From Blastocatellia bacterium AA13 (lineage in GTDB: Bacteria > Acidobacteriota > Blastocatellia > UBA7656): a DNA stretch of 64,000 nt. Positions 45,701 to 53,592 of the stretch are shown piece after piece. The stretch lies in assembly GCA_003222245.1 (NCBI GenBank), contig QHVH01000009.1:248001-312000 (forward strand), in the 5' to 3' direction. A program made the translations under genes and the position numbers. The notes beneath the pieces are model-generated. The model saw nothing but the letters and a program-made list of their open reading frames with translations. It made no database searches and was not told the origin of the DNA. Each line of letters opens with the position of its first letter. Positions within the stretch are counted from its first letter, which is position 1.

Positions 45701-47443
45701 TAGAGTCGGAGCGGCATTCGCCGACATAAAATCGAGGCGCTCTTTCGGATAAGAGGGATCGAGCGGAAGATAGGCCGCTCCGCCTTTCAGAATCCCGAGC
45801 ACTCCTACGATCATTTCTATTGATCGCTCAATGCAGATGCCTATGGGTACATCAGGGGCCGCGCCCAGGGTCTTCAAGTAGCGCGCTAACTGATTCGCCC
45901 GGCGGTTCAGCTCACAGTAGGTAACCACTTGCTCTTCGAAGACCGCGGCTACTCTGTCGGGCTCTCGCGATGCGGCGGATTCAAACAGTTCGTGCAATGT
46001 GCGTTTGTTATCGTATTCCGCGCGCGTTGTGTTGAACTCGATCAGCAGATGCCTGCGCTCATCCGTTGTCAGGGCTTCAAGAGTCCCGATCACAGTGGTT
46101 GGCGTTGCTGCCGCCGCCGCTTTCAGCACCGCGACAAATCGCGCGGCTAGCAGCTCAACATCAGCCGGATCGAACAATGCCGCGTCGTATCGAATTTCGG
46201 CCCCAAGCTCCGGCCCAACTTCGGCCCCAAGCTCATCCGTAGCCATTCCGGCGGCGCCAAAACACGATAGCTCCAGCTTTACGCGATCCGTGCGGATGTC
46301 GTGTCTTTCGAGCGAGAGCGAGAGCGCGCCGTAGCGCTGCTCTTGCGCGCGTTCTTCGAATGAAAAAGTAACCGGGAAGTAGAGCGAGCCCTCGTCCTGA
46401 ACTTCCTGAGTTTGGTCCCAGGCGAAGCAGTGCTGCCATTTATGCGCATCGCTTACGGCTTCCGAGAGCCGAATCATGGCGTCATCGAAACGTTCTCTTT
46501 CGTCGACCAGGCAGCGGACCGGAAGGCGCTTTTCGAAGAGCCCTATCGCATCTTGAAGATCGTCGTACTTACGGCCATCGAAGAGCATGCCAATCACAAA
46601 ATCGGGTCGCGCGGTGATTCGCCCCACCAGTATGCGCCAGCAGGTTAAAAAGAACGTCTGAAGTTTCACGCCCTTTTCATCGACAAGCCGCGCGATCGAT
46701 TTCGCGGTGAAAGAGTCGATATCGATCGAGCATCGCGCGGGTGTAAAGACCGGCTCGCCGTCATTGACCTTGCCGCGGTCGACCTTCTCGAAATCGAATC
46801 TCAGATCAAGCGATTCAAGGACCTCCTGCTTTCGCCAGAACTCTCTGCCGATCTTCGTGTCCTCAGCTTCGAGGAGCTCGTTTTGCCACTCGGAGAGGTC
46901 CGCATATTGGATCGGGTCATCAATATGGGACTCATGATACGGCTTGCCTCGAAACGCCGCTTCATACGCCAGACCGAGCTCTCGAACCAGGTTTTCGAGC
47001 CCTGCTCTGTCGCCCGAGAGCGACGGCATGCCCATCATCAAGAGGCGGCGCGTCGACGAGAGCGTAACGATACAGGCCTCTAGAGCCTTTTCCACGTCGG
47101 ACGATGAGCGGGAGAACAATTCGTACAATTCATCGATCAGAACAGACTGCGCCGTCGACTCGCCGCGGCTGAGATCAAGGTCGGACTGCCACGCAACGCC
47201 TGCTTCCGTGATCACCTGCACGGGAATGCTCATGTCGGGCAGGCGCACGTAGCGTGTTCGAAGAATCTCGTGACGAGATACGACAGTCTCCAGCGCGCCC
47301 TTCAGCGTATCGAGTTCAACCGCGCCGTCGATCGAGACTATGCAGCGGCCTCGGCGGCTCAGGCCCTGGTTGCTCTGCTGCACAAGCCAGAGCCTTCTCT
47401 GCTGAGGCGATAGCGCGAACCCTTCAATTGCTTCGCTTAACAA
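42743..47443 (-). CDS. NRPS subunit: C*-A-T-C
   Basis: This 1566-aa subunit starts at TTG with GAGG upstream. Domains in order are C* (about 1-430; HHxxxDG replaced by PSLSGDR near 138) and an A domain (YTSGSTGRPKG near 631, LYGPTE near 771; pocket read as D-A-W-Q-I-A-L-I). A carrier (LGGHS near 1024) and an intact C domain (HHIVFDG near 1224) follow. The C-terminal C domain would join this residue to the next subunit's amino acid. The pocket is nearly the same as that of the terminal subunit and distantly resembles a known Gln-type code (D-A-W-Q-F-G-L-I), so Gln or an analogue is possible. The C-terminal tail is basic (ESRRKGLKDFKARAASVV). It is coupled to the SyrP-type gene. Confidence 0.93.
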   Translation of the reverse strand: MLSEAIEGFALSPQQRRLWLVQQSNQGLSRRGRCIVSIDGAVELDTLKGALETVVSRHEILRTRYVRLPDMSIPVQVITEAGVAWQSDLDLSRGESTAQSVLIDELYELFSRSSSDVEKALEACIVTLSSTRRLLMMGMPSLSGDRAGLENLVRELGLAYEAAFRGKPYHESHIDDPIQYADLSEWQNELLEAEDTKIGREFWRKQEVLESLDLRFDFEKVDRGKVNDGEPVFTPARCSIDIDSFTAKSIARLVDEKGVKLQTFFLTCWRILVGRITARPDFVIGMLFDGRKYDDLQDAIGLFEKRLPVRCLVDERERFDDAMIRLSEAVSDAHKWQHCFAWDQTQEVQDEGSLYFPVTFSFEERAQEQRYGALSLSLERHDIRTDRVKLELSCFGAAGMATDELGAEVGPELGAEIRYDAALFDPADVELLAARFVAVLKAAAAATPTTVIGTLEALTTDERRHLLIEFNTTRAEYDNKRTLHELFESAASREPDRVAAVFEEQVVTYCELNRRANQLARYLKTLGAAPDVPIGICIERSIEMIVGVLGILKGGAAYLPLDPSYPKERLDFMSANAAPTLLLAHQNTANQLPRSESKVVFIDSDWERIAEEDSADTPSVADFNNLAYVIYTSGSTGRPKGVMITHGAIVNRILWMQQAFPLGGADAVLQKTPFSFDASVWEFFAPLSAGARLIIARPGGHQETSYIAEAITEHGVTVLQLVPSMLRAFFEDKKSVLCASLKRIFAGGEALPVQTVEAGRARLPIAINNLYGPTETAIDATYWQCSEENGEENGDGLVPIGRPIVNARTYLLNEHLSHVPAGASGELFIGGAGLARGYFARPDLTAERFVPDACSGSGGERLYRTGDLARNSGDALHFLGRIDHQVKIRGFRIELGEIESAVRSHPAISEAIVTVWTDEIAGERLAAYVVNRREHSAASNELRVYLQERLPDYMIPSVFVALDRLPLTTNGKVDRSALPPPDQARSEVDDGGLPSSTAIEEMLAGIWSRTLGIGRVGIRDNFFELGGHSLLATQVISQIREAFQVEIPLRELFNAPTVAGMAERVDAVMKAGSGIDSAPIALVSREKPLPLSFAQQRLWLVHQLAPRSPAYNLPQAVRISGSLDKLAIERSVHALVERHESLRTTFIQMNWEPLQVIAPSLTLNIPMIDLGELSEGSREVEARRIAAEEAAQPFDLSTGPLLRFSLLRLSDEDHVTLFTVHHIVFDGWSSGIFIREIAALHESFSTGRTPSLPELPIQYADFANWQRERLQGAVLETQLSYWKDQLAALPTLELPTDHPRPTAQSDRGGARFVFVSKLVSDAVQELSLNEHATQFMTLLACFDVLLHHRCRQDDIVVGTDVANRTRGETEGLIGFFINQLVLRTSLTGDPSFRELLEQVRRVTLDAYAHQDLPFDKLVETLKPERSTSLTPLFQVKIVFQNAPRGSLDVSGLSISPFEANAGAVKFDLLLNLISGPDGLAMSLMYSKDLFDEETIDQMLESLQLIIRSVVARPDIKLSELVEDLDEAAKERTLRKQRAFKESRRKGLKDFKARAASVVEAVREETL

Positions 47444-47604
47444 CTTCTAAACCTCGCTTTCGAGTTGGATGTTTCGTTAGAGACTTCGTCGTTTGCCGGA
47501 GCGCGTCTTTTTATGCGGGAATCCGGAAGAAGTAGGCATGCGTCTCTTTTTCTTTGTTATCAAAGGCACGCCAAAGAGGAGACCACCCCATCTTGGGTAG
47601 GGCC

Positions 47605-47622
47605 GGGCAGGGGCGCCCGCCC
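47605..47622. repeat. GC-rich hairpin between NRPS genes
   Basis: GGGC-A-GGG, then a GCG loop, then CCC-GCCC forms a bulged stem 6 bp past the stop of the half-C NRPS gene. No U-tract follows. It may slow transcription or be an extragenic repeat. Confidence 0.4.
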
Positions 47623-47627
47623 ATACA

Positions 47628-50600
47628 TTAGCTCTGCATAGCGCGGTCAAATTGAGTGGTTTCGCTCACCGATCTGCGCCGGGCTCGTTTCAATTTTCCA
47701 AGGCTTGCCTGCTCGAAATCGGCTTCCAGAGCCGCGCTGCGCCGGCGGTCTCGTTCAGCCAGAATGCCCGTGAACTCGCTCAGTCTTGCTCCCGGCTTTT
47801 GAACGAACGCCTTAAACAGCGCTTCAAGATGTTCCGCCATGCGCTCCACGGTAGCGGCGTCGAAAAGCTCAGTACGATAGTTGATCCAGCCCTGCAACCC
47901 TGCCGCCGTCTCCCATAGCGCCATCGTCAAATCGAGCTCGGCCCTGCCGCGAGTCGCGCCAATCGGACTCAACGAAAGACCGGGAATCTCGAGCGCGCGG
48001 GCCGGAGCGTTCTGCAGGATCAGCTTCACCTGGAACAGCGGTGAATGATCGGCGGCGCGTTCGGGCTTCAGAACCTCCACCAGCTTTTCGAACGGGAGAT
48101 CTTGATGCGCATATGCTCCAAGAGTCGTCTCTCGCACTCGCACAAACAACTCGGCCAGCTCGGGATCGCCCGAGAGATCGGTTCGAAGCACGAGCTGATT
48201 TATGAAGAAGCCGATCAAACCCTCGGTTTCGACTCGGTTCCGATTGGCGACGTCCGTTCCGACAACAATCTCATCCTGACCCGCGTAGTAGTGCAGCAAA
48301 ATTTGAAACGCGGCGAGAGCCGTCATGAAAGTCGTGCAGCCCGTTCTCCGGCCAAGCTCGACCACCTCGCGCGAAACATCTTCTGGAACGGATATCGCGG
48401 CGAAGCCGCCGTCAAAGGTCTGCATCTCCGGCCTCGGTCTGTCCGCCTGCAATTGAAGAACCGGAATTTCCGCGAGCTGCCGCGTCCAATAAGCCAGATG
48501 CCTATCAAGCACCTCGTCGCGCATCCAGTGCTGCTGCCAGTGCGCAAAATCCGCGTACTGAAGAGACAGTTCCGGAAGCAAAGAAGGGGTCCCCTGCGCG
48601 AAAGCCTCGTAGAGCAGCGTCACCTCACGTATGAGCACCTCCATGGACCATCCATCGCTGACGATGTGGTGCAGGGTGAACAGGAGCGCGTGATCGCTCT
48701 CACCTGCCTCCACAAGGAGCACTCGAAACAGAGGTCCGCGCGATAGATCGAATGGCCTGCGGCCTTCTTGTGTCGCGAGCCGTCGGGTCTGCTTTTCGCG
48801 CTGCTCCTCATTGAGGCTTCGAAGATCGACTACGGGCAGAGTCAAATGACTCGGCGGTGCGATGACTTGAACCGGACGTGAGTCAACCGTGTTGAAGGTC
48901 GTCCGCAATATCTCATGCCGCCGGACGACTTCGCCGAGCGCTCGCTCGAAAGCATCGACGTCAAGGAGTCCGCTTAATCTAAAAGCGCCGGGCATATTGA
49001 AGAGCGGGGTTCCGGGATGCAACTGATCGAGGAACCACAATCTCTGCTGGGCGAACGACAAGGGCAGATTTCCTTCGCGAGAAACGCGAACCATAGGCGG
49101 CGCTGATGATGATTCGCCGGCGCCGCTTGCTTCTTCGACTACGCACGCAAGCTCGGCGACGGTCGGTCCTTCAAAGATATTCCGCAGAGCTATCTCGACG
49201 TTGAACGCTTCGCGTATCCGCGAGACAACTCGGGTCGCAAGCAACGAATGCCCGCCGAGCTCGAAGAAGTTGTCATAGATACCAACCTCGTCTTTCCCAA
49301 GAAGCTCGGCCCATATCCCGGCCAGCACGGTTTCAGCGTGAGTGCGAGGAAGCACCATCGCTCCGGACCGAGACTCCAGGCCATCCGGCGGCGGAAGCGC
49401 CTTTCGGTCGACCTTTCCGTTGGGAGTGCGCGGCAACACATCGAGCATCACGAACGCGGACGGAACCATGTATTCCGGCAGGCTCTCTTTAGCGAAGGAC
49501 CGAAGATCGGAGCCGGAGGCGTCGGCGCCTTCCGACAGGATCACATAGGCAACGAGCCGCTTCTCGCCCGGCTGATCTTCTCGCGCAATAACGGCCGCGT
49601 CTTTCACGACCGAGTTTCTTGTGAGAACCGCTTCAATCTCGCCGAGCTCAATGCGATATCCGTGTATCTTGACCTGGTCATCGGTGCGGCCGAGAAAGTC
49701 GATGTTTCCGTCGGGCAGATAGCGAGCCAGATCGCGCCCGGCATAGAGTCTTTCGCCTGAAGCGCCGAACGGATGCGGAATAAATCTCTCCGCGGTTATC
49801 TCCGGTGCATTGAAGTAGCCCCGGCTCAGGCCCACGCCTCCAACGAATAGCTCTCCCGGCGTCCCGACCGGCACAAGCCGCAATTCAGAATCGAGCAGGT
49901 AGATTTCCGTGTTCGATAACGGCCTGCCGATGGGAACTCTTGCTTGCGATTCTTCCGCGAACTCCGAGGTCGCCTGGTAAATAGTCGACGTTATCGCTGC
50001 TTCAGTCGGACCATACGCCGCGATAAAGCGCGACGAGTGTTTTGTATGCTTCAACCATGCGGCCAGCTTGTCCGGGGGAACCGTCTCGCCGCCGGTGATA
50101 AACAGATTGATCCATTTCGGAACGGCCCCACCCGACTCCACAACACTGTCGACGATCTGTGTCCAGTAAGAAGGAGGAATGTGCAATGCGGTGACACCGC
50201 TGTTTTCGCAAGCAAGCAAGAGGTCGGATACCGAAAGCCGGCCGGGCGAGCTCATCAGCGCGAGGCTGGCACCACTCAGGAGCGTCGGGAAAATCTCTTC
50301 GATCGAAGCGTCAAAGCTGAGTGAGACGAACTGCAGCATACGCTCACCCGCTCCGAGCCTGTACTTCTCTATCATTGAAGCCGTTCGAGCACAGAGCGAT
50401 TCGTGGCTGATCATCACGCCCTTTGGCGCTCCGGTCGAACCGGACGTATAGATCAAATAAGCGAGATTGCTCGGACTCGCGCCGCTGTCGAAATTGTCGG
50501 CTGAGTATCGGCCGATGCGATGCCGCTCCGAATCGAGGCAAAGCACTTCGGCCGAGTGCTCAGGCAGCGCGCTGAGAAGCCGCTGCTGAGTTAATAAAAC

Positions 50601-51695
50601 GGGCAGTCCTGTCTCCTGCACAATAAAAGCCAACCGCTCTTTGGGGTACGCGGGGTCAAGCGGAACGTACGCGCCGCCCGACTTGAGGATGCCTAACAGT
50701 CCGACGATCATTTCCAGCGACCGTTCGATACAGATCCCAACCGCGACATCAGGTCCTACCCCCATCTCTTGAAGCCGCCGCGCAAGCTGATTCGCTCGAT
50801 TGTTAAGCTCTCGATAGCTCAGGCAGCCGTCGTGTACAAGCGCAACCGCATCCGGCGTTCGCAGGGCCTGAGCTTCGAATAACTGATGAGCGCATAAGTC
50901 GCCGGAATATTCAGCGCGCGTATCGTTCCAATCGACAAGCAACTTTTCTCGATCAGTTGGCGCCAGCATTTCGATCTGAGCGATGGTCAGGGCTCTCCGC
51001 TCCACGATTTCGGCAAGCACAAGAAGAAAGTGACTAAGGAACTGTTCGATCGAAGCCGTGGCGAAGAGCGTGCGATTGAACTTAGCCTTCACGCTGAAGC
51101 CGTCTCCATCGCCTGCCACGCTTATATTCAGGTCGTTCCGCGGATCGATAAGCGTGCCATGTATCTCGTCGAATGCCAGAGTTATTCCGAAGATCGGGGA
51201 TCGGCCGTCCGTCCCTCCGAGTCCCAGGTGCTCGACCAGCCGTTCAAACGGATAATTCTGTTTTGCATAGGCCTCGAGAAGCTGTTCCCGTACGCTCAAC
51301 AGCAGCTCTTTTATCGTAGCGCCGGGCTCAACCGGGATAACGATGGCAACCGCGTTGGGCTTTTGCTCGGAGTCGTCATTCTTTTTGCGAGGCGGGGTCC
51401 CGACGATTACCGATTTGTTGCACGTGTGCCTCGAGATGCAGATGCTCAGGGCAGAGAGCATGGCGGTATATGCGAGAAAGGATGAGGCGCCGGTCAGTCG
51501 GCTCAGGTTGTCGCGGAGCTCGGCATTGATCCGCGCTTCGGCGAAGCCGGGCTCGTAGTGGTTGTCGCTGGAGCGGAGATAGTCCGGCAGCAAACTCGAT
51601 GGCTCGATGCCGCCGGCGAGTTTTTCCATCCAGTAGCTCCGCAACTCTTCCGACTCTCTGCCGTACACGACTATGGCTGACGACCCTGTACTCAT
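47628..51695 (-). CDS. NRPS subunit: half-C-A-T-C
   Basis: This 1355-aa subunit begins with only the second lobe of a condensation domain (about residues 1-255, from ELRSYWMEKL through NYPFERLVEHLGL). The HHxxxDG lobe is absent, and the upstream gap of 156 bp has no room for it. The A domain has YTSGSTGAPKG (about 415) and AYGPTE (about 557), with pocket residues read as D-A-E-H-F-T-A-I. The acidic E and the H/T positions resemble codes for 2,4-diaminobutyrate and suit a diamino acid such as 2,3-diaminopropionate, which the SbnA-type enzyme would supply. The carrier (LGGHS, about 810) and an intact C domain (HHIVSDG, about 1008) follow. The tail is basic (LGKLKRARRRSVS). AAGGAG precedes the ATG. 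Confidence 0.93.
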   Translation of the reverse strand: MSTGSSAIVVYGRESEELRSYWMEKLAGGIEPSSLLPDYLRSSDNHYEPGFAEARINAELRDNLSRLTGASSFLAYTAMLSALSICISRHTCNKSVIVGTPPRKKNDDSEQKPNAVAIVIPVEPGATIKELLLSVREQLLEAYAKQNYPFERLVEHLGLGGTDGRSPIFGITLAFDEIHGTLIDPRNDLNISVAGDGDGFSVKAKFNRTLFATASIEQFLSHFLLVLAEIVERRALTIAQIEMLAPTDREKLLVDWNDTRAEYSGDLCAHQLFEAQALRTPDAVALVHDGCLSYRELNNRANQLARRLQEMGVGPDVAVGICIERSLEMIVGLLGILKSGGAYVPLDPAYPKERLAFIVQETGLPVLLTQQRLLSALPEHSAEVLCLDSERHRIGRYSADNFDSGASPSNLAYLIYTSGSTGAPKGVMISHESLCARTASMIEKYRLGAGERMLQFVSLSFDASIEEIFPTLLSGASLALMSSPGRLSVSDLLLACENSGVTALHIPPSYWTQIVDSVVESGGAVPKWINLFITGGETVPPDKLAAWLKHTKHSSRFIAAYGPTEAAITSTIYQATSEFAEESQARVPIGRPLSNTEIYLLDSELRLVPVGTPGELFVGGVGLSRGYFNAPEITAERFIPHPFGASGERLYAGRDLARYLPDGNIDFLGRTDDQVKIHGYRIELGEIEAVLTRNSVVKDAAVIAREDQPGEKRLVAYVILSEGADASGSDLRSFAKESLPEYMVPSAFVMLDVLPRTPNGKVDRKALPPPDGLESRSGAMVLPRTHAETVLAGIWAELLGKDEVGIYDNFFELGGHSLLATRVVSRIREAFNVEIALRNIFEGPTVAELACVVEEASGAGESSSAPPMVRVSREGNLPLSFAQQRLWFLDQLHPGTPLFNMPGAFRLSGLLDVDAFERALGEVVRRHEILRTTFNTVDSRPVQVIAPPSHLTLPVVDLRSLNEEQREKQTRRLATQEGRRPFDLSRGPLFRVLLVEAGESDHALLFTLHHIVSDGWSMEVLIREVTLLYEAFAQGTPSLLPELSLQYADFAHWQQHWMRDEVLDRHLAYWTRQLAEIPVLQLQADRPRPEMQTFDGGFAAISVPEDVSREVVELGRRTGCTTFMTALAAFQILLHYYAGQDEIVVGTDVANRNRVETEGLIGFFINQLVLRTDLSGDPELAELFVRVRETTLGAYAHQDLPFEKLVEVLKPERAADHSPLFQVKLILQNAPARALEIPGLSLSPIGATRGRAELDLTMALWETAAGLQGWINYRTELFDAATVERMAEHLEALFKAFVQKPGARLSEFTGILAERDRRRSAALEADFEQASLGKLKRARRRSVSETTQFDRAMQS

Positions 51696-51786
51696 CCCGA
51701 ATTACTCCTTTTCGACCGCGGTGTTGATTAGAGATTTAGTTCAAAGCAGCAAAATGGATTTCCAGCGAAACGTGAAGATTGCTGTA

Positions 51787-51806
51787 CGGGCGGGCCTCCG
51801 CGCCCG
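51787..51806. repeat. GC-rich hairpin between CmlA-type and NRPS genes
   Basis: CGGGCG/CGCCCG forms a 6-bp stem with an 8-nt loop. It lies about 45 bp past the stop of the second CmlA-type gene. It is similar in character to the hairpins at 47605 and 33921. Confidence 0.4.
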
Positions 51807-51851
51807 CTCCTCTTCGCGCTGCTGCTGACGATCAAAATTTGACCGCCTTGC

Positions 51852-53573
51852 TCAAAAAGCGAATTGGTCTTCCGCATCAGTAGTGTCGTTCATCGCGGCG
51901 GCGGCAGGATTGAAGTTTTGTTTTCCCGAGTCGAACTCGGCGGGGCTGAGCCATTCCATCGGCTCCGAACTGTCTTCGACGAAGAACTCTCCTCGGCCGA
52001 AGAGTCGTTCCGCCGCGAGGAATCCTCGCTCGCGAGCCCGCGCCAACAACTTGTCGGACTCGCGCACCTGGGGCGAATCTTCACTCAATCCCAACGCCAG
52101 GATATGCTCGAGCCAGGGTTCCTGCCCCATTCCATAGTTGTAAACACGTCTCGCTCCCACCGCCTCGAGAATCTTCCAGGCTCGTTCGGCATCGCAGCCT
52201 CGCTGTCGTCTGGAGCGATCCACGGCATGCGACGGCTTCTTCGGAAGGAGCGGGCCGTAACTCCACGAGAGCGGCGCTCCCACGGATTCGGTTCCGATGA
52301 ATACGCTTTGAATAGCCCCCATCACTCCTTGAACACGTTCGTACATCAGCCCATCAAGACAATTCGAGTCGGCGGCGAACAGCATCTTCTGTTTGCCCGC
52401 GCGCACCACATATCCCGCCTTGCCGTGAGGCAAATCGCCGTGTTCTCCCAAAAACGGAATCGCCGTGATCTCGCCATCGAGCAGCGGTATGCCCTCAAGC
52501 GCATCGAGCTCGACTACGTTTTTGAAGCCGAGCTTGCGCGCCATCAGCTTCAGCGACACGTCGCCGTGCGCGAGCCCGGCCGCTCTCGGCACAATCACGC
52601 ACTCGATGCGATTGCGCAGCCGGAGCAGGGTTTCGAGGACGAAGTGGTCACAGTGATTGTGAGTGACCAGCGCATAGTCGATTTTCGCCGGCAAATCCCG
52701 ATACGTAAGTCGATCAATCCCGCCTCGGGTGGGAACCGCGGCGATAAAAGGATCGGTCAGAATCGCAATCCCTCTCCATTCAACCAGCACACAAGCGTGG
52801 CCGAAATACCTGATTCGTACCTCATCGCCTTTCCACGCTTCGGGCAGCGTTATCGGCTCGTCGGAAAGCATTCGCCGCAAGAGCGTCTCTTCTTTTTCAC
52901 GGAGTCCCAACACCTCACGAATATAGCCGAGCGGTTGAGCCTCGGAATCCAGCTTGAATAACTCATCGACCCGAGGATCATCGAACGAGACCGCCCAGTC
53001 TAATTGGTCTTCGGCGGGCAAACAGGGGGTGCTCATGAAGAACGGCCGCGATGAATCGGTTTCCGGCTGCGACAATCTCAGAGATTGGAGACCCGCGTCA
53101 TAGTATTCGCTCTGATAAAGCAAACCTTCGAAGAAGCGCATTGACGGATTGTTGTTGTAGTCGTATACGAGCTCGACAAAGCCGCGCAGCGCATAGGGCA
53201 TTCGTCGATAGAACGAATCGAGTTCCTGCCCTCTTGCCTCGTTAATCAACACGTCATAGAAGTCGGTGATGGCTTTTGCAAAATGCAGATTGTGTTTCTG
53301 CTTCTTCTCGGTGCTCGCCAACAGCGCGGCTACGTCATCGCTTCTCTCGATTGGAATATCCATGAACGGGCCGCCCAACAGCTCGGGATCTCTGGAGGCT
53401 TTGACGTGCGACTCGGGGTCCAGCAGGTAGGACTCCATCGTCCTCACTTGATAATTGAGCAGTTGTAGACTGGCAGCCGCCGGCGAGATTAGATACGACC
53501 ACGCAGGCCAGTAGTTCACCAGCGGCTCGACGGTAGTCGAACCGGCAAGATGATATTTTGTGGTTTCTCGCAT
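51852..53573 (-). CDS. CmlA-type diiron beta-hydroxylase (copy 2) with C-terminal tail
   Basis: This 573-aa paralogue of the protein at 26467-28059 starts at ATG 53573 behind GGAGG (an in-frame TTG at 53585 is less likely). With this start the metal ligands fall at H305, H307, D309 and H310 (HNHCDH), E377 (FLGEH), D402 (AADSN) and E429. This is almost identical numbering to CmlA. It should hydroxylate the beta-carbon of a carrier-bound amino acid. Beyond the catalytic fold it has an extension of about 35 residues, absent from copy 1, that ends in TDAEDQFAF. The preceding NRPS ends in SDAESSFLF. It lies 19 bp after that NRPS and 156 bp before the half-C NRPS. Confidence 0.9.
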   Translation of the reverse strand: MRETTKYHLAGSTTVEPLVNYWPAWSYLISPAAASLQLLNYQVRTMESYLLDPESHVKASRDPELLGGPFMDIPIERSDDVAALLASTEKKQKHNLHFAKAITDFYDVLINEARGQELDSFYRRMPYALRGFVELVYDYNNNPSMRFFEGLLYQSEYYDAGLQSLRLSQPETDSSRPFFMSTPCLPAEDQLDWAVSFDDPRVDELFKLDSEAQPLGYIREVLGLREKEETLLRRMLSDEPITLPEAWKGDEVRIRYFGHACVLVEWRGIAILTDPFIAAVPTRGGIDRLTYRDLPAKIDYALVTHNHCDHFVLETLLRLRNRIECVIVPRAAGLAHGDVSLKLMARKLGFKNVVELDALEGIPLLDGEITAIPFLGEHGDLPHGKAGYVVRAGKQKMLFAADSNCLDGLMYERVQGVMGAIQSVFIGTESVGAPLSWSYGPLLPKKPSHAVDRSRRQRGCDAERAWKILEAVGARRVYNYGMGQEPWLEHILALGLSEDSPQVRESDKLLARARERGFLAAERLFGRGEFFVEDSSEPMEWLSPAEFDSGKQNFNPAAAAMNDTTDAEDQFAF

Positions 53574-53592
53574 CGACGCCTCCAATAGAGAC

